DNA of 57,322 nt from an uncultured Bacteroides sp. Its GTDB lineage: Bacteria > Bacteroidota > Bacteroidia > Bacteroidales > Bacteroidaceae. Below, one piece after another: positions 25,156-34,379 of the stretch. The DNA lies in contig NZ_CABUHK010000027.1 of assembly GCF_902491285.1 (NCBI RefSeq), positions 1 through 57,322 on the forward strand, written 5' to 3'. The translations under genes and the position numbers were made by a program. The notes beneath the pieces are model-generated. The model had not been told where the DNA came from. It searched no databases and worked only from the letters and a program-made list of their open reading frames with translations. Position 1 is the first letter of the stretch, and each line of letters opens with the position of its first letter.

Positions 25156-26970
25156 ATGAGTAAATATATACTATGTGTAAGCGTTAGTCTTTGTTTGTTG
25201 GTGTCATCTTGCTTGAACGACGAGTTCTTGGAAGTTTATCCGAAGGGACAGCAAACAGAAGGTTCAGTCTTCACGACTAATGATAATTTTAAAACGTATG
25301 CATGGGGACTGTATAATGTGTTTTTCGGATATACGTATGATACGGGACAGACGGATGAAATATTCCGTGGCGATTTCGAATCGGATAATATGATAAAAGG
25401 ATTGGCGGGATATGAAGGACAATGGGCTTATGGAAAGGCAAAAGCTACGGATGAATCCAAAGATTGGGATTATGATTATATTCGTCGTGTCAACTTGATG
25501 CTTGACAATATTGATAATTCGGAGATGAATGAAACCGAAAAGGAGCACTGGAGAAGTGTGGGATATTTCTTCCGTTCTTATAAGTATTTTCAGATGCTTT
25601 CCAAATTTGGTGATATTCCCTGGGTAGAACATGCTCTGACGGAAGAGAGCCCGGAACTCTATGGAAAACGGGATAGCCGTGATTTGGTGGCTTCCAATAT
25701 TCTTTCTAATCTGAAGTATGCGGAAAAACATATCGGCAGTGATATTCTGGTCGATGGGAAAAATACAATTAATATGTATGTAGTGAAGGCTCTAATTTCC
25801 CGTTTTGCCTTATTTGAAGGTACTTGGAGAAAATATCATGGTATGTCGGACGCGGATACTTATTTAAAAGAATGTGCCCGTGCTGCCGGAGACGTGATAG
25901 AGAAGTATCCGGATATCCATCCTCAATATGATGAATTGTTTAATTCGGAAACATTGGATGGTGTGACAGGAATTCTTTTGTATAAAGCCTATGAAACCGG
26001 ACAATTGATGCATGGCCTGACTCGTATGGTGCGTACCGGTGAATCTTATATTGAAGCTACAAAAGATGCGGTAGACAGTTATTTGTGTAAGGACGGACGG
26101 CCTGTCAGTACGACAACAAGCAATTATGGAGGTGACAAGAATATCTACGGACAGTTCCGTGACCGCGATTATCGTTTGTATTTGACAATATGTCCCCCGT
26201 ATATGGTAAAGAAGGACAAAGGACCGAGTACACCTGAATGGCAATATACGGATAATGAGGAAGATAGGGAATTTATCGATCTTATGGCTACGATTTCCGG
26301 TGAGACTTATCATCGTTTGCCGTCTTCCAACTTTAAAGGATTTACAGTCCAGGGACAGCCGCACTTTAAAAATATGAATTGGGGACAGGGATGGAATGCT
26401 TCTCAAATGGGATTTTGGGTTTGGAAATATTATAATACTCATACGGTGGCGACCAATGCCAATGGTGTAAATACAACAGATGCTCCATTGTTTCGTGTAG
26501 GTGAAGTGATGGTGAACTATGCCGAAGCTATGTGCGAACTGGGTAAACTTGACCAGCCTGCCGCTGACAGGTCAATCAATAAACTTCGTTCAAGAGCCGG
26601 CGTTGCTAAGATGATTGTGGATGATATTGACGATGATTTTGATACGGCTCGTGATCCTTCCGTTCCTGCTCTTTTATGGGAAGTGCGTAGGGAGAGACGT
26701 GTGGAGTTGATGGGCGAAGGTTTTCGTTTGGATGACTTGCGCAGATGGAAGAAAGGGGAGTATGTCAATAAACAACCATTAGGCGTTTATGTGACAGAAG
26801 CTTCAGCTAAGAAACTGAAAGTGACAGGCGGCATAGGTGCTGATGATGGTTATGTTTATTTCTACGATGCTCCGCTTGGATGGCAGGAACATTATTATTT
26901 GTATCCGTTGCCCTTGAAGCAATTGGCTCTGAATACGAATTTGGAACAAAATCCGGTATGGACTAAGTAA
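25156..26970 (+). CDS. susD-like: SusD/RagB-family surface glycan-binding lipoprotein
   Basis: This 604-residue lipoprotein has a lipobox (LVSSCLNDEFLEVYPKGQ) and the SusD features: TPR-like N-half with YDYIRRVNLMLDNID and HWRSVGYFFRSYKYFQMLSK, and the C-terminal signature RVGEVMVNYAEAMCELGKL, INKLRSRAGV, and ALLWEVRRERRVELMGEGFR. It forms the hinged lid of the SusC transporter encoded 28 nt upstream. The ligand cannot be read from sequence, but neighbouring sulfatase and GH2 point to a sulfated glycan. Confidence 0.95.
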   Translation: MSKYILCVSVSLCLLVSSCLNDEFLEVYPKGQQTEGSVFTTNDNFKTYAWGLYNVFFGYTYDTGQTDEIFRGDFESDNMIKGLAGYEGQWAYGKAKATDESKDWDYDYIRRVNLMLDNIDNSEMNETEKEHWRSVGYFFRSYKYFQMLSKFGDIPWVEHALTEESPELYGKRDSRDLVASNILSNLKYAEKHIGSDILVDGKNTINMYVVKALISRFALFEGTWRKYHGMSDADTYLKECARAAGDVIEKYPDIHPQYDELFNSETLDGVTGILLYKAYETGQLMHGLTRMVRTGESYIEATKDAVDSYLCKDGRPVSTTTSNYGGDKNIYGQFRDRDYRLYLTICPPYMVKKDKGPSTPEWQYTDNEEDREFIDLMATISGETYHRLPSSNFKGFTVQGQPHFKNMNWGQGWNASQMGFWVWKYYNTHTVATNANGVNTTDAPLFRVGEVMVNYAEAMCELGKLDQPAADRSINKLRSRAGVAKMIVDDIDDDFDTARDPSVPALLWEVRRERRVELMGEGFRLDDLRRWKKGEYVNKQPLGVYVTEASAKKLKVTGGIGADDGYVYFYDAPLGWQEHYYLYPLPLKQLALNTNLEQNPVWTK

Positions 26971-26990
26971 TATTAAGTTAATAATATATA

Positions 26991-27030
26991 CAAGACCTGT
27001 GATATTTTAGTATATTGCAGGTCTTTAAAA
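26991..27030 (+). terminator. Hairpin between susD-like gene and sulfatase (possible attenuator)
   Basis: AAGACCTG at 26992-26999 pairs with CAGGTCTT at 27018-27025, followed by TAAAATTTA. It sits 22 nt past the SusD stop and 18 nt before the sulfatase ATG. It may reduce transcription of the enzyme genes relative to susCD. Confidence 0.5.
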
Positions 27031-27043
27031 TTTAAAGTGTAAA

Positions 27044-28483
27044 ATGAAGAATAGAATCCCGGTAAAATACACGCTTCTTTGCGGAACGGCTTGTTGTTTC
27101 TCTTCTATGATGCGGGCGCAACAGAATATATCCCAAATGAATGTGCTTTTCATAATGGCCGATGATATGCGTCCTGAGTTGGGTTGTTATGGAGTGAAGG
27201 AAGTAAAGACACCCAATATGGACCGTTTGGCTGCAAGTGGTGTCTTATTTCAGAATGCATATTGTAATATACCTGTGAGCGGAGCGTCCCGTGCCAGTTT
27301 ATTGACGGGGGTATATCCCCAATACCCGAACCGCTTTATCAGTTTCTCGGCTTATGCCAGCAAAGATTGTCCCGAGGCAATACCTGTTTCAGGATGGTTT
27401 ACACAGAATGGCTATCATACAGTTTCGGATGGAAAAGTTTTTCATCATATGAGTGACCATGCAGATTCATGGAGCGAGCCGCCTTATCGAAATCATCCGG
27501 ACGGGTATGACGTGTATTGGGCGGAATATAACAAATGGGAACTTTGGATGAATTCGGAATCAGGAAAGACTATTAATCCGAAAACGATGCGCGGACCTTT
27601 TTGTGAGTCTGCAGATGTGCCTGACACTGCCTATGATGATGGCAAACTGGCAAACCGGGCTATTCGTGACTTGAAACGTATGAAAGATATAGGCAAACCT
27701 TTTTTCCTGGCTTGTGGTTTTTGGAAACCTCATTTGCCATTCAATGCTCCGAAGAAATATTGGGATTTATATAAGCGCGAAGAAATTCCCTTGGCCGCCA
27801 ATCGTTTCAGACCCGAAGGATTGCCTGAACAGGTTCGTAATTCGTCTGAAATATATGCTTATGCACGGGTTACGGATACGAGCGATATTGATCTCCAGCG
27901 AGAAGTGAAGCATGGATATTATGCTTGCCTGAGTTATGTGGATGCACAAATCGGAAAGGTGTTGGATGCGCTGGACGAACTGGGATTATCAGATAATACA
28001 ATCGTTGTTTTGTTAGGGGATCATGGTTGGAATTTAGGCGAACATGATTTTGTAGGAAAACATAATCTGATGAATACTTCCACTCATGTTCCGCTGATTA
28101 TCCGTGTGCCGGGAATGAAAAAGGGAAAGACAAAATCCATGGTGGAATTTGTTGATTTATACCCGACTCTATGCGAGCTCTGCAAACTTCCTATGCCTGG
28201 TGAGCAACTGAGCGGACAAAGCTTTGCCGGAGTTTTCAGAAACCTGAAAGCTAAGACTAAAGATGAAGTTTATATTCAATGGGAGGGTGGAGATAATGCT
28301 GTTGACCAGCGATATAGTTATGCCGAATGGATGAAAGGGGATGTGAAGAAAGCTGGCATGCTGTTTGACCACCGGATTGATAAAGCAGAAAATAAGAATC
28401 GGGTAAATGAGAAGAAGTATAAGGATAAAGTTGAATCGTTATCTTCTTTTATCAAAGTAAAGAAAACATCAATAAAGAAATAG
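27044..28483 (+). CDS. S-type sulfatase (iduronate-2-sulfatase-like, family S1)
   Basis: This 479-residue exported sulfatase starts with a signal-like region, then NVLFIMADDMRPELGCYG (metal-binding D40, D41). The formylglycine motif is SGASRASLLTG with Ser79 as the residue to be oxidised; it needs an anaerobic sulfatase-maturating enzyme encoded elsewhere. Further signatures are FFLACGFWKPHLPF, LGDHGWNLGEH and LMNTSTHVPLIIRVPGM, as in iduronate-2-sulfatase-like members. It removes sulfate so that GH2 downstream can act. The stop is 1 nt from the GH2 start, so both are coupled. Exact substrate is unknown. Confidence 0.93.
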   Translation: MKNRIPVKYTLLCGTACCFSSMMRAQQNISQMNVLFIMADDMRPELGCYGVKEVKTPNMDRLAASGVLFQNAYCNIPVSGASRASLLTGVYPQYPNRFISFSAYASKDCPEAIPVSGWFTQNGYHTVSDGKVFHHMSDHADSWSEPPYRNHPDGYDVYWAEYNKWELWMNSESGKTINPKTMRGPFCESADVPDTAYDDGKLANRAIRDLKRMKDIGKPFFLACGFWKPHLPFNAPKKYWDLYKREEIPLAANRFRPEGLPEQVRNSSEIYAYARVTDTSDIDLQREVKHGYYACLSYVDAQIGKVLDALDELGLSDNTIVVLLGDHGWNLGEHDFVGKHNLMNTSTHVPLIIRVPGMKKGKTKSMVEFVDLYPTLCELCKLPMPGEQLSGQSFAGVFRNLKAKTKDEVYIQWEGGDNAVDQRYSYAEWMKGDVKKAGMLFDHRIDKAENKNRVNEKKYKDKVESLSSFIKVKKTSIKK

Positions 28484-28484
28484 T

Positions 28485-30539
28485 ATGAGAACATGTTTTT
28501 TATTCTCCGTCCGTTTGTTGCCGGTTGTTTTATTTGTGCTTGGTAGTATGTCTACGTTTGCGCAACGGCAGGATATCCTGTTAAATGATAATTGGAAATT
28601 CCGGTTTTCGCATCAGGTGCAAAAGGGAACAGAAGTAAGAGTTGATTTGCCCCATACCTGGAATGCGCAGGATGCTTTATCCGGGAAAATAGACTATAAA
28701 CGGGGTATTGGTAATTATGAAAAGAAACTATTTGTTCGTTCCGAATGGAGAGGCAAACGTCTTTTTATTCGTTTCGAGGGAGTGAATAATGTCGCTGATG
28801 TATTTATCAATCATCGTCATATAGGTGAGCATCGTGGAGGATATGGAGCTTTTATCTTTGAAATTACCGGAAAGGTTGAATATGGAAAAGAGAACGCTAT
28901 ATTAGTACGAGTGAATAATGGGGAACAACTGGATATCATGCCTTTAGTCGGTGACTTTAATATTTATGGCGGAATCTACCGGGATGTACATTTATTGATC
29001 ACTGACGGAACGTGTATTTCTCCTTTGGATTATGCTTCTCCCGGAGTGCGTTTGATACAGGATAGTGTGAGTCATAAGTATGCGAAAGTACGTGCACTTG
29101 TTGAATTATCAAACGGGAATACTACTAATCAGGAAGTGGAACTTAATATCCGTCTTTTGGATGGGAAAAAGGTGGTGAAAGAAGAAATAAAGCAAGTAAC
29201 CCTTCCTGCTATCTCAACTATCCAACAGGAACTTGTATTTGAAATAAATCAACCTCATTTGTGGAATGGCCGTCAGGATCCTTTTCTTTATCAGGCGGAA
29301 ATCTCTCTTTCCCGAGGTGGTAAAATAGTGGATTGTATAACACAACCTTTGGGACTTCGTTTTTACCGGATAGACCCTGATAAAGGTTTTTTCTTGAATG
29401 GAAAACATTTACCTCTTCATGGTGTTTGCCGCCATCAGGATAGGAGTGAAGTCGGAAATGCCTTACGAACTCAGCATCATGATGAGGATGTGGCATTAAT
29501 GCTGGAGATGGGAGTGAATGCGGTACGTTTGGCGCATTATCCTCAAGCTACCTATTTCTATGACCTGATGGATAAAAACGGTATCATTGTATGGGCTGAA
29601 ATTCCTTTTGTCGGTCCTGGTGGATACAATGATAAGGGCTTTGTGGATTTGCCTGCCTTCCGTGCTAATGGAAAAGAGCAACTTAAGGAACTGATCCGTC
29701 AACATTATAACCATCCTTCTATTTGTGTATGGGGACTCTTTAATGAATTGACTGAATTTGGGGATAACCCGGTAGAATATATAAAAGAATTGAATATGCT
29801 GGCTCATCAAGAAGATGCGACACGGTCTACTACCTCTGCAAGTAATCAAATGGGAGATCTGAATTTCATAACGGATGCTATCGCATGGAACCGTTATGAC
29901 GGATGGTATGGTGGTACTCCCGCAGATTTAGGCAAATGGTTGGATAGTATGCATAAAAAACACCCGGAGATCTGTATCGCTATAAGCGAATATGGTGCAG
30001 GTGCCAGCATCTATCATCAGCAGGATTCATTAACCAAGACTATACCTACCAGTTGGTGGCATCCGGAGAATTGGCAAACTTATTACCATATTGAAAACTG
30101 GAAAGTGATTTTTTCCCGTCCATATGTATGGGGAAGCTTCGTATGGAATATGTTTGATTTTGGCGCTGCACATCGTATGGAAGGCGATCGCTCGGGTATT
30201 AATGACAAGGGTTTGGTTACTTTTGACCGGAAGGTCCGCAAAGACGCTTTCTATTTTTATAAAGCCAACTGGAACCGGGAAGAACCAATGCTTTATTTAG
30301 CAGGCAAACGCAATATTGTACGCTCTCAACGCCTGCAAACAATTACTGCTTTCACGAATCAATTCGAAGCTGAATTGTTTGTAAACGGCAAAAGCTATGG
30401 TAGGGCGAAAGCAGACCAATACGCTATCATGGAATGGAAAAATGTAGAATTGCAACTAGGTGAGAATGAAATAAAAGTGATTTCTACTAGTAAGAAGTTG
30501 CCTTTGAGTGATAGCTTTTGGTGCAGGTTCTCCAACTGA
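28485..30539 (+). CDS. Glycoside hydrolase family 2 (beta-galactosidase/glucuronidase-like)
   Basis: This 684-residue exported enzyme has the GH2 layout. After a signal peptide (ending FAQ near residue 27) comes the sugar-binding domain (LPHTWNAQDALSG, RLFIRFEGVNNVADVFINHR), an Ig-like middle, and the TIM barrel with GVCRHQDRS and MGVNAVRLAHYPQ. The acid/base Glu is in CVWGLFNELTEFG (near 421) and the nucleophile Glu in AISEYGAGA (near 502). Its 684 residues are short against E. coli LacZ and close to beta-glucuronidase size. Beta-galactosidase is my first guess. It is last in the PUL and ends at a strong hairpin. Confidence 0.92.
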   Translation: MRTCFLFSVRLLPVVLFVLGSMSTFAQRQDILLNDNWKFRFSHQVQKGTEVRVDLPHTWNAQDALSGKIDYKRGIGNYEKKLFVRSEWRGKRLFIRFEGVNNVADVFINHRHIGEHRGGYGAFIFEITGKVEYGKENAILVRVNNGEQLDIMPLVGDFNIYGGIYRDVHLLITDGTCISPLDYASPGVRLIQDSVSHKYAKVRALVELSNGNTTNQEVELNIRLLDGKKVVKEEIKQVTLPAISTIQQELVFEINQPHLWNGRQDPFLYQAEISLSRGGKIVDCITQPLGLRFYRIDPDKGFFLNGKHLPLHGVCRHQDRSEVGNALRTQHHDEDVALMLEMGVNAVRLAHYPQATYFYDLMDKNGIIVWAEIPFVGPGGYNDKGFVDLPAFRANGKEQLKELIRQHYNHPSICVWGLFNELTEFGDNPVEYIKELNMLAHQEDATRSTTSASNQMGDLNFITDAIAWNRYDGWYGGTPADLGKWLDSMHKKHPEICIAISEYGAGASIYHQQDSLTKTIPTSWWHPENWQTYYHIENWKVIFSRPYVWGSFVWNMFDFGAAHRMEGDRSGINDKGLVTFDRKVRKDAFYFYKANWNREEPMLYLAGKRNIVRSQRLQTITAFTNQFEAELFVNGKSYGRAKADQYAIMEWKNVELQLGENEIKVISTSKKLPLSDSFWCRFSN

Positions 30540-30550
30540 TTCCAAATAAA

Positions 30551-30585
30551 AAAGAGGTTGATTATTATAAATAATCAACCTCTTT
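30551..30585. terminator. Bidirectional terminator between GH2 gene and tRNA-Arg
   Basis: A perfect 15-bp stem (AAAGAGGTTGATTAT at 30551-30565 with 30571-30585, loop TATAA) lies 12 nt after the GH2 stop and directly downstream of the minus-strand tRNA. Confidence 0.88.
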
Positions 30586-30588
30586 AAG

Positions 30589-30662
<74 letters not shown>

Positions 30663-30910
30663 ATCCTTATTTGCGGATGCAAAGGTAGTGCTTTTTATGA
30701 AATTTCAAAAACTTTTCGGCACTTTTTTATTCATATTTTTCTTCATAGCTCTGAATCAGTAATTTATGCAAGTATAATATTTTGTTCATTTATATGTTGT
30801 AGTATGGATGAAATGGTGAATCATAGTTTTTACGAAGAATAACTAACGTTATATAGCTTTCAAAAAGCTCAAAAAACTTAAATAGGGTTGTGTTTTTGTA
30901 TTATAAGGCT

Positions 30911-30918
30911 TACTTTTG
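30911..30918 (+). promoter_or_regulatory. Bacteroides -7 box TACTTTTG
   Basis: TAnnTTTG match 32 nt before the TPR-protein ATG. The remaining spacer from 30663 is A/T-rich with nothing else recognisable. Confidence 0.55.
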
Positions 30919-30949
30919 GACGATAAACAACTAAAAAACACATAAAGTT

Positions 30950-31684
30950 ATGAAGAAATTTATTTTTTTATTTGCATTTTGTATTACAGTAACCAACCTT
31001 TTTGCGCAAACCGATCCTAACCAAATTAAAAAAGAAGGAAATGATGCATTCAATGCTAAAAATTATCCTGTAGCGTATGCTAAGTTTAGTGAATATTTGA
31101 AACAGACTAATAATCAAGATTCTGCAACAGCTTATTACTGTGGTATAGCTGCTGATGAAGTAAAGAAATATGCAGAAGCTGTTACTTTCTTTGATATTGC
31201 AATCCAAAAGAAATTCAACACGGGAAATGCGTATGCCCGTAAAGCTTTGGCTTTAGATGCTCTGAAGAAGACTGATGAATATGTAGCTACACTGGAAGAA
31301 GGATTAAAAGTTGACCCGAATAATAAGACAATGGTGAAAAATTATGGTCTTCATTATTTGAAAGCTGGACTTGCTGCTCAGAAAGCCGGCAAAGCAGAGG
31401 AAGCAGAAAATTGTTTTAAGAAAGTAATTCCTTTGAATCACAAGACTTATAAGACGAATGCTTTGTATAGCTTGGGAGTTCTTTGTTATAATGACGGAGC
31501 TAATATATTGAAGAAAGCTGCTCCTTTGGCAAATTCTGATGCTGATAAATATGCAGCAGAAAAAGAAAAAGCTGACGCTAGATTTAAAGAAGCAGTAGAT
31601 TATCTGGAAGAAGCTGCCAAAGTATCACCGGAAAACGAGAACGTGAAGAAAATGCTTCCTCAAGTGAAAGCTGCAATGAAGTAA
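30950..31684 (+). CDS. Exported TPR-repeat protein
   Basis: This 244-residue protein has a signal peptide (MKKFIFLFAFCITVTNLFAQ) and then tetratricopeptide repeats: GNDAFNAKNYPVAYAKFSEY, AAYYCG-like second repeat, YAEAVTFFDIAIQKKF, NAYARKALALDALKK, ATLEEGLKVDPNN, and a lysine/alanine-rich C-terminal helix pair ending in VSPENENVKKMLPQVKAAMK. It has no catalytic motif and is probably a periplasmic scaffold. It is monocistronic, with its own promoter and terminator. I do not recognise a specific role. Confidence 0.87.
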   Translation: MKKFIFLFAFCITVTNLFAQTDPNQIKKEGNDAFNAKNYPVAYAKFSEYLKQTNNQDSATAYYCGIAADEVKKYAEAVTFFDIAIQKKFNTGNAYARKALALDALKKTDEYVATLEEGLKVDPNNKTMVKNYGLHYLKAGLAAQKAGKAEEAENCFKKVIPLNHKTYKTNALYSLGVLCYNDGANILKKAAPLANSDADKYAAEKEKADARFKEAVDYLEEAAKVSPENENVKKMLPQVKAAMK

Positions 31685-31705
31685 TTTGAGTATTATAGAG
31701 AATAT

Positions 31706-31745
31706 AAAGGGTTGCCGATAGACACATTTGGCAACCCTTTTTTAT
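31706..31745 (+). terminator. Rho-independent terminator after TPR gene
   Basis: AAAGGGTTGCC at 31706-31716 pairs with GGCAACCCTTT at 31730-31740, followed by TTTATT. Confidence 0.88.
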
Positions 31746-31776
31746 TATGTTTTTTCTAATCCGTACTTTTTTTATG

Positions 31777-31784
31777 TACTTTTG
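31777..31784 (+). promoter_or_regulatory. Bacteroides -7 box TACTTTTG
   Basis: TAnnTTTG match 27 nt before the pabB start, following the TPR terminator. Confidence 0.6.
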
Positions 31785-31810
31785 CCATTCCTAAAACAGA
31801 AGGATTTTTT

Positions 31811-32812
31811 ATGCATTTATATACCAAGGAACAGGCTGTCAAGCGGATGAATGATTTTGGGGTAACCCGTTGCCCTTTTATCTTTATTATTAACTATCTA
31901 CAAGATGCTTCTTACGTAGAGGATGTTTCATCTGTAGATTCTACAGAATTAATCTATAACTTAAATGGATTTACGAATCAATTAGTGCCGGATAGAAGCA
32001 ACGAGGGAGCTTTATTTAAAGAAAAGTATATTCATTGGCAATCATTACCCGAGTCTTTTGAAGTTTACCGGCAGTCATTCAATATTGTTCAAAGAAATAT
32101 TTTCGCAGGAAACAGCTTTCTCACTAATTTGACTTGCCGTACTCCGATAGAAACCAATCTTACTCTGAAAGACATTTATTCTCGTTCAAAAGCAATCTAT
32201 AAGTTATGGCTCAAAGATTCATTTACGGTATTTTCTCCTGAAATATTTGTCAGAATCCGTCAGGGGAGAATTTCCTCACATCCGATGAAGGGGACTATTG
32301 ATGCTTCAATTCCCAATGCTGCTCAATTATTGATGAATGACCCGAAAGAAGCGGCAGAACATGCTACTATTGTAGATTTGATACGTAATGATTTAAGTAT
32401 GGTTGCCAATAAAGTGTCGGTATCCCGCTATCGGTATATTGACACATTGCAGACTAATCAAGGTTCTATCCTTCAGACAAGTTCGGAAATTCAGGGAGTT
32501 CTGCCGAATGATTATCAAGAGCACTTGGGCGATATTATTTTCAGGTTATTACCCGCAGGTTCTATAACAGGCGCTCCAAAGAAAAAAACAATGCAGATAA
32601 TTAAGGAGGCAGAAACCTATCACAGAGGATTTTATACAGGTATTATGGGATATTTTGACGGTGAAAATCTGGATAGTGCCGTTATGATACGTTTTGTAGA
32701 ACAGGAAGGAGATAGACTTTATTTTAAGAGTGGCGGTGGAATCACCTGTCAAAGTGATGTGGAAAGCGAATATAATGAAATGAAACAAAAAGTATATGTG
32801 CCTATTTATTGA
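31811..32812 (+). CDS. pabB: Aminodeoxychorismate synthase component I
   Basis: This 333-residue chorismate-utilising enzyme converts chorismate with ammonia to aminodeoxychorismate for p-aminobenzoate and folate. Motifs visible are FLTNLTCRTPI, SPEIFVRI, HPMKGTIDASIPNA, HATIVDLIRNDLSMVA, GSITGAPKKKTMQIIKEAE and YFKSGGGITCQSD. It is a short PabB holding only the catalytic core, as usual in Bacteroides. Its 3' end overlaps the aminotransferase gene by 17 nt, which supports PabB over anthranilate or isochorismate synthase. Confidence 0.93.
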   Translation: MHLYTKEQAVKRMNDFGVTRCPFIFIINYLQDASYVEDVSSVDSTELIYNLNGFTNQLVPDRSNEGALFKEKYIHWQSLPESFEVYRQSFNIVQRNIFAGNSFLTNLTCRTPIETNLTLKDIYSRSKAIYKLWLKDSFTVFSPEIFVRIRQGRISSHPMKGTIDASIPNAAQLLMNDPKEAAEHATIVDLIRNDLSMVANKVSVSRYRYIDTLQTNQGSILQTSSEIQGVLPNDYQEHLGDIIFRLLPAGSITGAPKKKTMQIIKEAETYHRGFYTGIMGYFDGENLDSAVMIRFVEQEGDRLYFKSGGGITCQSDVESEYNEMKQKVYVPIY

Positions 32813-33392
32813 GACTATCCGGATAGAGGATGGAGAGATTTACAATCTTGACTATCATACAGAACGTTTTAACAGAACCCGTGCAGCCTTCTGGAAAGGC
32901 ACTATTCCGCTTGATTTGCGGGAGTTTGTCTTTCCGCAATCATTGATGGGAATTCATAAATGCCGGATTGTGTATGGCAGAGAAATAGAGGAAATTACCT
33001 ACGCACCTTATCAGATGCGGAAAGTTTCTTCCTTATGCCTGGTTGCGTCAGATACTATTGACTATACTTATAAAAGTACGAATCGGGAAGATTTGAACAT
33101 CTTGTATGCTCAAAGAAAAACGGCGGATGATGTCTTAATAGTGAAAGACGGTTATCTGACAGATACTTCTATTGCCAATGTGGCGCTTTATGACGGAAAG
33201 ACATGGTGTACACCTTCTCATCCGTTACTTCAAGGTACAAAACGTGCCGAGCTTTTGGATAAGAAAATCATTGTAGAGAAAGATATTCCGCAGGCACATT
33301 TAGGAGAATATTCTAAGCTCATGTTATTCAATGCAATGATTGACTGGGAGCGTATCATACTGCCCATTGATGATAAACATTTAATTCTATAA
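32796..33392 (+). CDS. pabC: Class IV aminotransferase, likely aminodeoxychorismate lyase
   Basis: This 198-residue PLP-dependent fold-type IV protein has FIETIRIEDGEIYNLDYHTE with RFNRTRAAFW, then ADDVLIVKDGYLTDTSIANV (the E/T-x-N cofactor region) and WCTPSHPLLQGTKRAELL. It is shorter than standard PabC (about 270 residues). Overlap with pabB makes 4-amino-4-deoxychorismate lyase, yielding p-aminobenzoate and pyruvate, the best call. A branched-chain or D-amino-acid aminotransferase role is less likely. Confidence 0.87.
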   Translation: MCLFIETIRIEDGEIYNLDYHTERFNRTRAAFWKGTIPLDLREFVFPQSLMGIHKCRIVYGREIEEITYAPYQMRKVSSLCLVASDTIDYTYKSTNREDLNILYAQRKTADDVLIVKDGYLTDTSIANVALYDGKTWCTPSHPLLQGTKRAELLDKKIIVEKDIPQAHLGEYSKLMLFNAMIDWERIILPIDDKHLIL

Positions 33393-33568
33393 ACCATAAT
33401 TAACTGAAATATACAGAGAATTGCTGAACAAAAGTCTCTTTTGTACTGTTATATTTATGTGTTTTTCATAGTATTAGATATAAGATTAATTAAAGAGATT
33501 GTACTTCACTTGTGAAAGCTAAAGTACGTCAGAGACAGAAGAGTCTGTTTTTTTGATAAATGTGTTAG

Positions 33569-33602
33569 AGCATCGGTTTACCAGGCCGATGCTTTTTTTT
33601 AT
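33569..33602 (+). terminator. Rho-independent terminator after pabBC
   Basis: GCATCGG at 33570-33576 pairs with CCGATGC at 33586-33592 and a run of eight T follows. A smaller hairpin with T-run (ACAGA/TCTGT, about 33534-33554) lies just before it. The rest of the 33393-33669 spacer is A/T-rich without recognisable genes. Confidence 0.87.
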
Positions 33603-33644
33603 GCCCTTTTGTTCCCTTTTGTAGTTTATATGAAATAAAATTTG

Positions 33645-33652
33645 TACGTTTG
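33645..33652 (+). promoter_or_regulatory. Bacteroides -7 box TACGTTTG
   Basis: TAnnTTTG match 18-27 nt before the two candidate starts of the DUF2461 gene. Confidence 0.6.
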
Positions 33653-33669
33653 TGGGATAATAATAGAAA

Positions 33670-34344
33670 ATGATAAAGATGAACATACCTGTTATCTTTC
33701 AGTTTTTAAAAGATCTTTCCGCGAATAATAATCGTGAGTGGTTTAATGAGCATAAGGCAGAATATGAGATAGCCCGTGCTGAGTTCGACAATTTTTTGGC
33801 AACAGTGATTGCCCGTATTTCTCTGTTTGATGAAACAATTCGGGGAATCCAACCAAAAGACTGTACCTATCGTATTTATCGGGATACCCGTTTCTCTACG
33901 GATAAAACACCTTATAAGATACATTTCGGTGGTTATATCAATGCAAAAGGCAAGAAGTCCGATCATTGCGGATATTATGTACATCTGCAACCGGATGGCT
34001 CCATGCTTGCCGGAGGAAGCTTGTGTCTGCCTTCTAACATCTTGAAAGCCGTCCGGCAATCTATTTATGATAATATAGAAGAATTTGTTTCTATTGTGGA
34101 AGACCCGGAATTTAAGAAATACTTTCCCGTGATAGGTGAGGATTTCCTGAAGACAGCTCCTAAAGGTTTCCCGAAAGACTTCAAGTACATTGATTATCTG
34201 AAATGCAAGGAATATGTGTGTTCCTATAATGTGCCCGACAGCTTCTTTACTCAACCGGATGCATTGGAGCAGATAGACAAAGCGTTCCGCCAGTTCAAGC
34301 GGTTTGCCGATTTTATTAATTACACGATTGATGATTTTGAATAA
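33670..34344 (+). CDS. DUF2461-family protein
   Basis: This 224-residue protein matches the DUF2461/TIGR02453 family: FLKDLSANNNREWFNEHKAE, CTYRIYRDTRFSTDKTPYK, HFGGYINAKGKKSDHCGYYV, and GGSLCLPSNILKAVRQSIYD. Biochemical function is unknown; the conserved RDTRFSxDKxPYK motif suggests a ligand pocket. Length is normal. An alternative start at 33679 (MNIPVIFQFL) gives the more usual N-terminus. A 35-nt gap leads to the next gene, so an operon with the YhcH-like gene and glgB is likely. Confidence 0.9.
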   Translation: MIKMNIPVIFQFLKDLSANNNREWFNEHKAEYEIARAEFDNFLATVIARISLFDETIRGIQPKDCTYRIYRDTRFSTDKTPYKIHFGGYINAKGKKSDHCGYYVHLQPDGSMLAGGSLCLPSNILKAVRQSIYDNIEEFVSIVEDPEFKKYFPVIGEDFLKTAPKGFPKDFKYIDYLKCKEYVCSYNVPDSFFTQPDALEQIDKAFRQFKRFADFINYTIDDFE

Positions 34345-34379
34345 TATACCTGAAATATAAACTTTAAAATTGAACTTAT

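Noticed and set aside
28485..30539. Calling the GH2 enzyme a specific beta-glucuronidase
   Set aside because: The size fits, but the residues that recognise the carboxylate (N-K motif) are not clearly present, so the broader call is kept.
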